Shown here one piece after another: positions 1 to 5,792 of a DNA stretch of 5,792 nt (within the stretch, counting starts at the first letter, position 1; each line of letters begins with the position of its first letter). Position numbers and translations under genes: made by a program. The stretch is from Caldisericia bacterium. GTDB lineage: Bacteria; Caldisericota; Caldisericia; UBA6126. Below the pieces are notes generated by a model. It was not told the DNA's origin. It searched no databases and saw only the letters and a program-made list of their open reading frames with translations. The stretch lies in assembly GCA_028708485.1 (NCBI GenBank), contig JAQVYZ010000080.1:1-5792 (forward strand), in the 5' to 3' direction.

Positions 1-1866
1 AATCCAATCCTGGTTGGTGGTGATCTTTCCCTCAATTTTGGTGCTGCCTGAGCTTCGCAGGGAGAGTTTTTTAATCGCGCTGTCGCCGGCTTTTACCCTA
101 CCAAAATCCAGTTTTTCCGGTTCTACGATGAGCTTTTCAACTTCTGGTAGAGTAGCCAGGTCTAAAATAATCCCTTTGGCAATTCTTTGAATTCTCTGGT
201 TTTTCTGGTCCATCACATAAAAGAAATTCCCGTCAAACTCAATATTGGCAGGCTGCATAAACTTACCGGCATCGGCGGTAGAATTCAAGGCGGACGGCGG
301 TTGGGAATAGCTTTCCGTATTCGGTCCCCCTGTTTCTCCATACGAATTGGCATATTGATAATTTCCATTCCGGTAAACCCATAAGGAGATATTATTTCGG
401 ACTGCATCCGAGATTAACAGCAACTGATCATTATACACATACAGAGCAGATGGTCTTTTCAGGCTGGCATCCTGCAAAGTCTGTATTAATTGCCCGGAAG
501 CATCATACCAACTGACCCGGTTTGAGTTGGCATCCAGAATAAAGAATTGTCCTTGCTGGTTAATGGTTAACGCCAGGGGGCTTCCGATTCCCTTCCATTC
601 CTTGACGACAGTCCCGATCCTGGAAACCTGGAGAATCCGTTGATTCCCTTTATCCGTGATATACAAGTGATCCTGGTAGTAATCCAAATCGGTGGCGCAG
701 GCAAACGTGTATTTTCCGCTGATTTCCTTAAGGTATTTCCCGTTGGGATCAAACTGGTACACCGCCGAATGCGCATTGAGTACAAACAGATTATTTTCCT
801 CATCCTGCGCAATACCAACCGGGAAATCCAGTCTCCCTAATCCTCTTTTGTTCCCAAATATGGACAGGAAATTCCCTTTCCAGTCATAATGTTTCACCGT
901 TCCGGCATAACTGTCCGCCACATGAAGGCTATTCTGGCTGATGACCATCGAAGCCGGAAATACCAGCTCCTCTTCTTTTGCCTGCATGCCGTACTCTCTT
1001 TTCAATTTTCCATCCTCAGAATAGACTACTATTGCTCGTTGAACAGGGCTGGCTACCCAAACTTCAGAATCCTTGATGAATAATCCGCTGATGCCTGGTT
1101 TCCAGCAACGTACAGTCTCGCCGGGTATATTAAAATCTCGTAGTTTGCTCCCTCCGCCTTTAGAATACGCATATATTTTGTAATAAGCTGTATCCAGCAT
1201 GTAAATCCAGTCATTCAAGCCAATCCGCACAGAGCTGATAATAGAAGCTTTATCCACTGTCATCGGCTGGCGTGCTTTCTTTCCTTTCTCGTCATAAAAG
1301 GAGATCCGACTGTCACCGGTTTCAGAAACCAGCAGTTCATTCGAGGAATTCCAAGCGATCGAGACCGGTCCTTTGCCTACGCTGAATTGGTTCAGGATTT
1401 TCAGAGAGGAAGCATCAATCTGGATGATCTGATTTTGTGAGTAATTGCATACCCACAATTTTCCATCCCGGTATACAATATCGGTGAGTAAACCGGGAAG
1501 GGGAAGTTTTTTGGTCAGTATAAATTGGTCATTGAAACTGTAGAGGATATCTTTACAGAGAACGTAGCACTGGCTTTTTTCATCAAAACAGAGTCCCTGC
1601 GGTTCCAGGGTGGAAAGCAATTCCTGATTGCCGGAACCCCTAGCGGAGACAAGCTTTAACGTTTTAATATCGTATTCAAAAATCCTGGATTGTTGTGCAT
1701 CACAAACCCAAAGTGAGGTTTTGTGCAATGTAATACCGGAGGGATGAATCAATGTTCCGGGAGCGGGACCTTTGCCAATAATACTGATGTTTGCCAGGCT
1801 CTTTACTTGACTGACACCAAGTCCAATCACCGCGATCGCAAAAAATACAGTGAGTTTTTTTAACAT
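1..1866 (-). CDS. Secreted NHL-type beta-propeller protein with C-terminal Ig-like domain, 3' end beyond window
   Basis: The reverse strand is open without a stop for 622 codons from an ATG at 1866-1864 to the left edge, so the C-terminus is missing. A GGAGG ribosome binding site lies 6 nt before the ATG. The N-terminus is a signal peptide: Lys3-Lys4, a hydrophobic core at about 6-18, and a plausible cleavage after Ala25 (S-L-A). Residues 37-563 hold recurrent beta-propeller strand-turn units of the NHL kind, such as HPSGITL (41), FPASMVIS..LHVADSY (303), FPVGIAQD (348), LYITDKGNQRILQV (401), FFILDANSNRVSWYD (441) and FFYVMDQKNQRIQRI (548). This length suits about two six-bladed propellers (inference). 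From about 577 an Ig-like/ASH-like domain begins (VEPEKLDFG.VKAG) and is cut at NQDWI. NHL propellers usually bind proteins or ligands and are not catalytic; the partner here is unknown. The gene is divergent from the C25-like gene at 2004. Confidence 0.9.
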   Translation of the reverse strand, partial: MLKKLTVFFAIAVIGLGVSQVKSLANISIIGKGPAPGTLIHPSGITLHKTSLWVCDAQQSRIFEYDIKTLKLVSARGSGNQELLSTLEPQGLCFDEKSQCYVLCKDILYSFNDQFILTKKLPLPGLLTDIVYRDGKLWVCNYSQNQIIQIDASSLKILNQFSVGKGPVSIAWNSSNELLVSETGDSRISFYDEKGKKARQPMTVDKASIISSVRIGLNDWIYMLDTAYYKIYAYSKGGGSKLRDFNIPGETVRCWKPGISGLFIKDSEVWVASPVQRAIVVYSEDGKLKREYGMQAKEEELVFPASMVISQNSLHVADSYAGTVKHYDWKGNFLSIFGNKRGLGRLDFPVGIAQDEENNLFVLNAHSAVYQFDPNGKYLKEISGKYTFACATDLDYYQDHLYITDKGNQRILQVSRIGTVVKEWKGIGSPLALTINQQGQFFILDANSNRVSWYDASGQLIQTLQDASLKRPSALYVYNDQLLLISDAVRNNISLWVYRNGNYQYANSYGETGGPNTESYSQPPSALNSTADAGKFMQPANIEFDGNFFYVMDQKNQRIQRIAKGIILDLATLPEVEKLIVEPEKLDFGRVKAGDSAIKKLSLRSSGSTKIEGKITTNQDWI

Positions 1867-1870
1867 AACG

Positions 1871-1877
1871 AACCTCC
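1871..1877 (-). promoter_or_regulatory. Ribosome binding site of the propeller gene
   Basis: On the minus strand this reads GGAGGTT. The GGAGG core (1877-1873) sits 6 nt upstream of the ATG at 1866-1864, which is ideal spacing and fixes the start of the left-hand gene. Confidence 0.85.
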
Positions 1878-1882
1878 GTTCC

Positions 1883-1903
1883 GATAAAACAGCTCTTTTT
1901 ATC
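1883..1903. repeat. Inverted repeat over the minus-strand -10 and start point, possible operator
   Basis: GATAAAA (1883-1889) and TTTTATC (1897-1903) are perfect 7-bp inverted arms around a 7-nt spacer. The right arm overlaps the -10 box of the minus-strand promoter, and the spacer covers its predicted start point. That position is typical of a repressor operator. The AT-rich arms would also make a weak RNA hairpin only if transcription began further upstream. No regulator is encoded in the window. Confidence 0.4.
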
Positions 1904-1929
1904 ATAGTAAAGTAAAGGTCAAAGGTCAA
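1901..1929 (-). promoter_or_regulatory. Sigma-70-type promoter for the propeller gene
   Basis: Read on the minus strand, a -35 box TTGACC (1929-1924, 5 of 6 to TTGACA) and a -10 box TATGAT (1906-1901, 5 of 6 to TATAAT) are separated by exactly 17 bp. The predicted transcription start is near 1894, giving a short leader of about 28 nt that contains the GGAGG site. This is the best promoter in the window. It has not been tested against a background model, and no transcript data are available. Confidence 0.7.
1914..1927. repeat. Tandem direct repeat AAAGGTC x2
   Basis: Two perfect adjacent copies of AAAGGTC (1914-1920 and 1921-1927) are followed by a further AAA. The second copy overlaps the minus-strand -35 box, and the first lies in the promoter spacer. 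It may be a binding site for a regulator, or simply a by-product of a duplicated TTGACC -35 hexamer. Only the copy at 1929-1924 has correct spacing to a -10 box. Confidence 0.5.
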
Positions 1930-1945
1930 ACATTCATTTACGAAC

Positions 1946-1974
1946 TTTTCAAATAATCCGATTTCAGGTACACT
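1946..1974 (+). promoter_or_regulatory. Weak candidate promoter for the C25-like gene and downstream PLP enzyme
   Basis: TTTTCA (1946-1951, 4 of 6 to TTGACA) and TACACT (1969-1974, 4 of 6 to TATAAT) are spaced 17 bp apart. They would start transcription near 1981, about 22 nt before the TTG start codon. Both boxes are moderate matches in AT-rich DNA, so this is a position-supported guess. It is back-to-back with the stronger minus-strand promoter. Confidence 0.35.
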
Positions 1975-1992
1975 ATTTTCACGCACTGCAGC

Positions 1993-1998
1993 AGGAGG
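1993..1998 (+). promoter_or_regulatory. Ribosome binding site that decides a TTG start
   Basis: AGGAGG, a full anti-16S match, lies 5 nt before the TTG at 2004. The first in-frame ATG (2031) has no comparable site and would remove the basic N-terminal part of the signal peptide. The TTG is therefore preferred. Confidence 0.8.
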
Positions 1999-2003
1999 GT
2001 GAT

Positions 2004-4583
2004 TTGAGAAATTCGCTATGGCAGAATAGAATGACCTGTTCTTTTGTCATTGTCTTGTTGTTAGGTTCGCTGATCACAACAAGCTCCATTAAGGCAGCGA
2101 ATGTTGATTACCTGATCATTCTCCACCCGGGTTTGTCAGAGAGTGTGGTCAGTGAGTTTGTGACGTTTAAAGAAAACCAGGGATTCATCATGCAGGTCAC
2201 CTCAGTTGACTCCATTACCCGATCCACCTCCGGAACGGATAATGCTGAGAAAATCAGAAATTACCTGAAAAATATGCAATCCAAACAAGGCTTAAAATAT
2301 GCACTGCTGATCGGTGATCCTTACGATGCAAAAAATCAGGATGAACAATCTACCGGTGGTGCCATTCCAATGCGCTATACCTTTCCCCTGAAAGGAAAAA
2401 AAGAATACACCAATAAGTCGGAAGATGACGTGTACCGTGTCCCCACCGATCTCTATTATGCCGATCTATCGGGGGATTGGGATTCAGACAGAGATGGATT
2501 TTTTGGGGAATTTGGAGAAGACAAAGCAAACCTCGTACCGGAAGTCTTTATCGGAAGAATTCCTTTCGATGATGAATCGTCCGTGCAAACAATACTTGAT
2601 AAATCGATGGCTTATGAGATACGGGCGCAGAAAACAAAAGAAAGCGCTTTATTGATGGCGACGAATAATTCCATGTCAGAAACTTACTCGGATAGCGCTA
2701 CCCTAATGGAAGCGATGTGGAATGACTTTCTACAAAAGAATCACATCAGCCGGACCACGTTCTATGAAAAAGAAGGAGTTCACCCATCCAGTTTCGAAAC
2801 AGACTATTCACTAAACAAAACAAATGTGCTCCAGCAATTGCAGAAAAAAACCGTTGGATTTTCAGTCATCGTTTCTAACGGTGGTTTCATGGATGATCTG
2901 ATGAGAAGGATCTGGAAAAGAGATTCGAATTACAACGATGAGCCGGATGAAGAGGAAGGCGAATGGATATCCATACTGGATACCAATGATGCTTCAGAAT
3001 TATCCCCGGAAAATACCTCTGTTTTTTTCCTGACCGGGTATATGCCCAACGCTATCGATTGGGAAGATGGGGAGTGTATCGGGAAAGAACTTCTCCTGAC
3101 CAAGGCTGCTGCTGTTCTTGGCGAATCTAGGCTGGGCTATTTTACAATTGATTGGAAAGAGAAATACGATGGCGGGATGCATTCAATCCTCTATTATTTT
3201 TGCAACTCACTGACTTCCGGAAAATCCATCGGGGAATCCCTCTACAAATCCTTTGCCTATACAACAGAGCATGACTGGTATAACGCATTCTCTCACGGGA
3301 GTTTGTATGGAGACCCTTCTATCGGTCTTCAGGAGATAAAAAGTGTCGAGGTCAATCCTCCGGCTGCACCGAAAAATCTGAAAGCTACAAAGAATACCTC
3401 CCAGATTGTATTGACTTGGACCCCTTCCGTCAAAGGCACCTATTCCATAGACGGATATTCCATTTTCAGGGGAACCAGCTCAGACATTCTCTCTTATGTA
3501 ACGAATGTGAGTTCTAGTGTAGCGACGTGGACTGATAATAATGTGAAAGCCGGAACCAGATACTATTACTACGTCAAAGCATTCGACATCAAAAAGAATT
3601 ACTCAACAGAATCCAATACCGTCTCCATGATCATCGAAGAAGAAAAAAAAGATACCACACCACCCCGCATTATCATCACCAATCCGGAATCAGGTGCAAA
3701 AACATTGGAAGAGAGCGTATTGATAACTGGAACCATCACTGATGATGACTCAGGAGTAGACGAAGCCAGAATTAACAGTACAAAACTCACTTTATCCAAG
3801 GATGGTAGTTTCTCGCACAAAGCCCCCCTGGATATCGGCTTAAATACTTTTAAAATTAGCACATCCGATAAAGCAGGCAATGAAGATTCAGTTACCATCA
3901 CTGTCCAGCGAGAAAAAGTGATACCGAAAGAAGACAAAACACCTCCCATGATCAAAGTTTTTTATCCAAAAAATGGAGAAAGCACCAAGGAAGATTCTAT
4001 GGAGATCAATGGTAGAATCTGGGATGAAGGTACCGGTATTGACCGTGCAACCATCAATCAAAAGAGCTTAAAACTTATGAGCGATGGCACGTTTGAATAC
4101 ACCCTGCTACTATCCAACGGTACAAATAAAATCATCATAGAAGCCTGGGATAAAGCAAATAATTATAACAAAGAAGAGCTGTTTATGATTTTACAGCAAG
4201 AAACGGTGATTATTCTCATTATCGGGGATAAAAAAGCCATGATCAATGGCTTTGAGGTGCCATTAGATGTACCTCCCTCGATTATCAAAGGGCGAACATT
4301 TGTCCCCATTCGCTTTATATCAGAAGCATTTGGTGCAGAAGTTGAGTGGGATGCTGAAACCAGAACCGTCAGAATTTTTCTGGAAAAAACAAATACCCGC
4401 GTGACTTTGCAGATCAACAATACCATCGCACGTATCAACGAAAGAATCGTCACCTTGGATGCGCCTCCCACAATCATCCAGGGAAGAACCTTGGTTCCGA
4501 TCCGTTTCATCGCAGAAGCTTTTGGAGCTCAGGTTGATTGGGATGGTGTCTTGAGAAAAGTAACGATTCGCTTAACTATATAA
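2004..4583 (+). CDS. Exported C25 (gingipain-like) pseudo-peptidase with Fn3, Ig-like and copper-amine-oxidase-N-terminal-type domains
   Basis: This is a complete 859-residue protein starting at TTG, supported by AGGAGG. A signal peptide has its hydrophobic core at 13-25 and probable cleavage near Ala31/Ala32. Residues about 35-443 match the peptidase C25 layout: VDYLII at the start, YALLIGDP (99-106), DLYYADLSGDWDSDRDGFFG (149-168, a probable Ca-binding loop), PEVFIGRIP (179-187) and closing YGDPSIGL (435-442). The family's catalytic GHG is SNGG here (His to Asn292), and the nucleophile segment reads FFLTGYMPN (341-349) without Cys. The only mature cysteines are 358 and 400, so proteolysis is doubtful. 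Then come Fn3 (about 452-545), two Ig-like domains resembling glucodextranase B (551-637, 645-732) and two copper-amine-oxidase-N-terminal-type repeats (about 737-857). Active C25 members include gingipains. This one more likely binds or scaffolds at the cell surface (inference). Confidence 0.88.
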   Translation: MRNSLWQNRMTCSFVIVLLLGSLITTSSIKAANVDYLIILHPGLSESVVSEFVTFKENQGFIMQVTSVDSITRSTSGTDNAEKIRNYLKNMQSKQGLKYALLIGDPYDAKNQDEQSTGGAIPMRYTFPLKGKKEYTNKSEDDVYRVPTDLYYADLSGDWDSDRDGFFGEFGEDKANLVPEVFIGRIPFDDESSVQTILDKSMAYEIRAQKTKESALLMATNNSMSETYSDSATLMEAMWNDFLQKNHISRTTFYEKEGVHPSSFETDYSLNKTNVLQQLQKKTVGFSVIVSNGGFMDDLMRRIWKRDSNYNDEPDEEEGEWISILDTNDASELSPENTSVFFLTGYMPNAIDWEDGECIGKELLLTKAAAVLGESRLGYFTIDWKEKYDGGMHSILYYFCNSLTSGKSIGESLYKSFAYTTEHDWYNAFSHGSLYGDPSIGLQEIKSVEVNPPAAPKNLKATKNTSQIVLTWTPSVKGTYSIDGYSIFRGTSSDILSYVTNVSSSVATWTDNNVKAGTRYYYYVKAFDIKKNYSTESNTVSMIIEEEKKDTTPPRIIITNPESGAKTLEESVLITGTITDDDSGVDEARINSTKLTLSKDGSFSHKAPLDIGLNTFKISTSDKAGNEDSVTITVQREKVIPKEDKTPPMIKVFYPKNGESTKEDSMEINGRIWDEGTGIDRATINQKSLKLMSDGTFEYTLLLSNGTNKIIIEAWDKANNYNKEELFMILQQETVIILIIGDKKAMINGFEVPLDVPPSIIKGRTFVPIRFISEAFGAEVEWDAETRTVRIFLEKTNTRVTLQINNTIARINERIVTLDAPPTIIQGRTLVPIRFIAEAFGAQVDWDGVLRKVTIRLTI
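3654..4199 (+). repeat. Two tandem Ig-like domain repeats inside the C25-like protein
   Basis: Residues 551-637 and 645-732 align along their length. Both have TPP, then a strand with P..G, a G.I.D..(S/T)G(V/I) turn with an IN residue pair, a DG(S/T)F strand, and N..KI...(S/A).DKA.N at the end. This is the pattern of glucodextranase-B-like Ig domains, which commonly act as spacers in exported proteins. The copies have diverged at DNA level, so the duplication is not recent. Confidence 0.75.
4236..4568 (+). repeat. Two copper-amine-oxidase-N-terminal-type repeats at the C-terminus
   Basis: Residues 745-791 and 809-855 are paralogous copies exactly 64 residues apart. Each has a (M/R)IN strand, then LD.PP.II.GRT.VPIRFI.EAFGA.V.WD, and ends R.V.I. 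This is the hallmark of the Pfam Cu_amine_oxidN1 domain, found at the ends of many exported Firmicutes-like proteins. The name is historical. No copper chemistry is implied, and an anchoring or wall-associated role is inference. Confidence 0.85.
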
Positions 4584-4598
4584 TTCCAGACCTGAATT

Positions 4599-4602
4599 GA
4601 GG
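4599..4602 (+). promoter_or_regulatory. Ribosome binding site of the PLP enzyme gene
   Basis: GAGG lies 6 nt before the ATG at 4609. It overlaps the last base of the alternative upstream TTG (4597-4599), which has no Shine-Dalgarno site of its own. This favours 4609 as the true start. Confidence 0.7.
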
Positions 4603-4608
4603 CCAATC

Positions 4609-5781
4609 ATGAAGAAATACCCTATGTATGCTGATGATATCTGTACGCACACATCTGATGACTATGAAAAGCATCTTGGCGCAGTCATCACACCCTTGTT
4701 TCAAAATTCTCTGTTTATCCAGAAAAAAGGAGAGTCATACGGATCAGGGGAGTTCCTCTACTCCCGTATGTCGAATCCTACAGTCGAAGTCGCTGAAAAG
4801 AAACTGGCTGAATTGGAAAAAGGAGAAAAATCACTCTGTTTTTCCTCAGGAATGGGTGCCATTAGCAGCGGAATCCTATCGAGTATCGGTCATGGTGCGC
4901 ATGTGATCTGTGTCAGGAATGTATACGGCCCAACCCGTAGTTTTCTGGAAGTGTTTTGTAAAAGATTTGGAATAGAGACTACTTTCGTCCCTGGATTAGA
5001 AGTTCAAGATTTTGAAAAAGCGATCCGTCCGAATACAAAATTGATTTACCTCGAAAGTCCTACCACTTTTCTATTTTGGCTGCAGGACATCGAGAAGGTC
5101 TGCCAACTGGCAAAAGCGAACAACCTCCTCACTATGATTGACAACACCTGGGCTACGCCCTTGTACCAAAATCCTATTGAGATGGGAGTGGATATCGTCA
5201 TGCACACCGCTTCCAAATACCTTGGGGGGCACAGTGATATCGTTGCCGGAGCATTGATAAGCGGTGAAGAAAGAATGAATAAAATCCAGGAAGAGGAAAG
5301 AGCCTGGTTAGGCAACACTATCGATCCACACACTGCCTGGCTCATGACAAGAGGAATGCGCACACTACCGGTTCGCATGGAGAAGCATCAACAGCAAGGG
5401 ATAGCGATAGCAGAATATCTGGAAAACCACCCACGAGTGCAACAAGTTTTCTTCCCTGGCTTAAAAAGCCATCCACAGCAGGATTTGATCAACAAACAGC
5501 TGAAAGGTTTCAGTGGTTTATTGAGTTTTATTCCGGCAGGAACGGATGAACAAATTCTTGAATTCGTAGATTCATTGAAATGGTTCCAGACAGGATGTAG
5601 CTGGGGAGGATTTGAGAGCCTGGTGATCCCGATTGGTTTTGGTATGGATGCAGAGACAGAAGAAAGACTGGGTGTTCCTCATGGTTTGGTTCGTATCAGT
5701 GTAGGGCTGGAAAACCTATATACTCTCCTGGAAGATCTGGACCAAGCGTTGGCAAAATTGCCATTGGCAAAAAAAAGATAA
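4609..5781 (+). CDS. PLP-dependent Cys/Met-metabolism enzyme, probably cystathionine beta-lyase (MetC-like)
   Basis: This is a 390-residue cytoplasmic enzyme of the trans-sulfuration fold-type I family, close to the 395 residues of E. coli MetC. Visible active-site residues, numbered from the ATG at 4609, are YSR..NPT (Tyr51 and Arg53, from the partner subunit), SSGMGAI (79-85, phosphate loop), NVYGPT with Tyr106 stacking on PLP, DNTWATP with Asp178 binding the pyridine nitrogen, HTASKYLGGHSD with Schiff-base Lys203, and GLVRISVG with substrate-carboxylate Arg362. SWGGFESL (331-338) carries the Ser-Trp pair seen in E. coli cystathionine beta-lyase. The expected reaction is cystathionine to homocysteine, pyruvate and ammonia. 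A gamma-lyase, methionine gamma-lyase or related cysteine desulfhydrase cannot be excluded. The gene starts 25 nt after the C25-like gene with no terminator between, so co-transcription is likely. An in-frame TTG at 4597 would add four residues but lacks a ribosome binding site. Confidence 0.9.
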   Translation: MKKYPMYADDICTHTSDDYEKHLGAVITPLFQNSLFIQKKGESYGSGEFLYSRMSNPTVEVAEKKLAELEKGEKSLCFSSGMGAISSGILSSIGHGAHVICVRNVYGPTRSFLEVFCKRFGIETTFVPGLEVQDFEKAIRPNTKLIYLESPTTFLFWLQDIEKVCQLAKANNLLTMIDNTWATPLYQNPIEMGVDIVMHTASKYLGGHSDIVAGALISGEERMNKIQEEERAWLGNTIDPHTAWLMTRGMRTLPVRMEKHQQQGIAIAEYLENHPRVQQVFFPGLKSHPQQDLINKQLKGFSGLLSFIPAGTDEQILEFVDSLKWFQTGCSWGGFESLVIPIGFGMDAETEERLGVPHGLVRISVGLENLYTLLEDLDQALAKLPLAKKR

Positions 5782-5792
5782 TACCCCAGTTT

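Noticed and set aside
187..1083. Short plus-strand frames at 187-384, 640-840, 692-889 and 889-1083, and a minus-strand frame at 567-818
   Set aside because: All lie inside the uninterrupted reverse-strand propeller gene in other frames, lack ribosome binding sites and show no recognisable domain.
1914..1929. AGGTCAAAGGTCA resembles a direct-repeat nuclear receptor element
   Set aside because: The surrounding genes and signals are bacterial. The match is explained by a repeated TTGACC-like -35 hexamer on the other strand.
3075..3077. Cys358 as the catalytic nucleophile of the C25-like domain
   Set aside because: It lies after the nucleophile loop, in the segment aligning with the following helix, and no His stands at the GHG position. 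Kept only as a refutation test.
3599..4510. Minus-strand frames of 118 and 115 codons opposite the C25-like gene
   Set aside because: They are antisense shadows of the well-supported plus-strand coding region, with low-complexity hydrophobic translations and no start signal.
4236..4568. Copper-dependent amine oxidase activity
   Set aside because: Only the N-terminal-type repeat module is present. The catalytic amine oxidase domain is absent.
4582..4598. AATTC...GAATT inverted repeat between the second and third genes as a terminator
   Set aside because: The stem is only 5 bp, mostly A/T, with a 7-nt loop and no following T run. It is too weak to terminate and sits against the next ribosome binding site.
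1..5792. CRISPR arrays, tRNA/rRNA genes, insertion sequences or phage genes
   Set aside because: No regularly spaced repeats, RNA-gene hallmarks, transposase motifs or terminal inverted repeats were seen on either strand.

Overview
The window is bacterial, compact protein-coding DNA with three genes and one short divergent intergenic region. No gene-free stretch exceeds about 140 bases. Strong AGGAGG-type ribosome binding sites, a TTG start and a near-consensus sigma-70-type promoter all point to Bacteria. Secreted NHL propellers, C25-peptidase-like folds, Fn3 and glucodextranase-B-like Ig domains, and copper-amine-oxidase N-terminal repeats occur together in Firmicutes-like and deep-branching, often anaerobic phyla (for example Caldisericota or Atribacterota). 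That lineage hint is weak inference; there is no rRNA or phylogenetic marker here.

Layout. (1) Positions 1-1866, minus strand: one uninterrupted reading frame that runs off the left edge. It encodes a secreted NHL-type beta-propeller protein that is entering an Ig-like domain where the window ends. (2) Positions 1867-2003: a divergent control region. A good minus-strand promoter is overlapped by a 7-bp inverted repeat and a tandem AAAGGTC repeat, and a weaker plus-strand promoter faces the other way. (3) Positions 2004-4583, plus strand: an 859-residue exported multidomain protein. It has a C25 (gingipain-like) fold, one Fn3 domain, two Ig-like domains and a pair of copper-amine-oxidase-N-terminal-type repeats. 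Neither member of the His/Cys dyad is found where the family places it, so it looks like a pseudo-peptidase. (4) Positions 4609-5781, plus strand, only 25 nt downstream: a PLP-dependent Cys/Met-metabolism enzyme resembling cystathionine beta-lyase (MetC), with all main active-site residues present.

How they may work together. The two divergent genes both encode exported, repeat-rich proteins and share a control region, so they may act together at the cell surface. The PLP enzyme is cytoplasmic and is probably co-transcribed with the pseudo-peptidase gene, because the gap has no terminator and no evident promoter. No functional link between sulfur amino-acid metabolism and the surface proteins can be read from the sequence.
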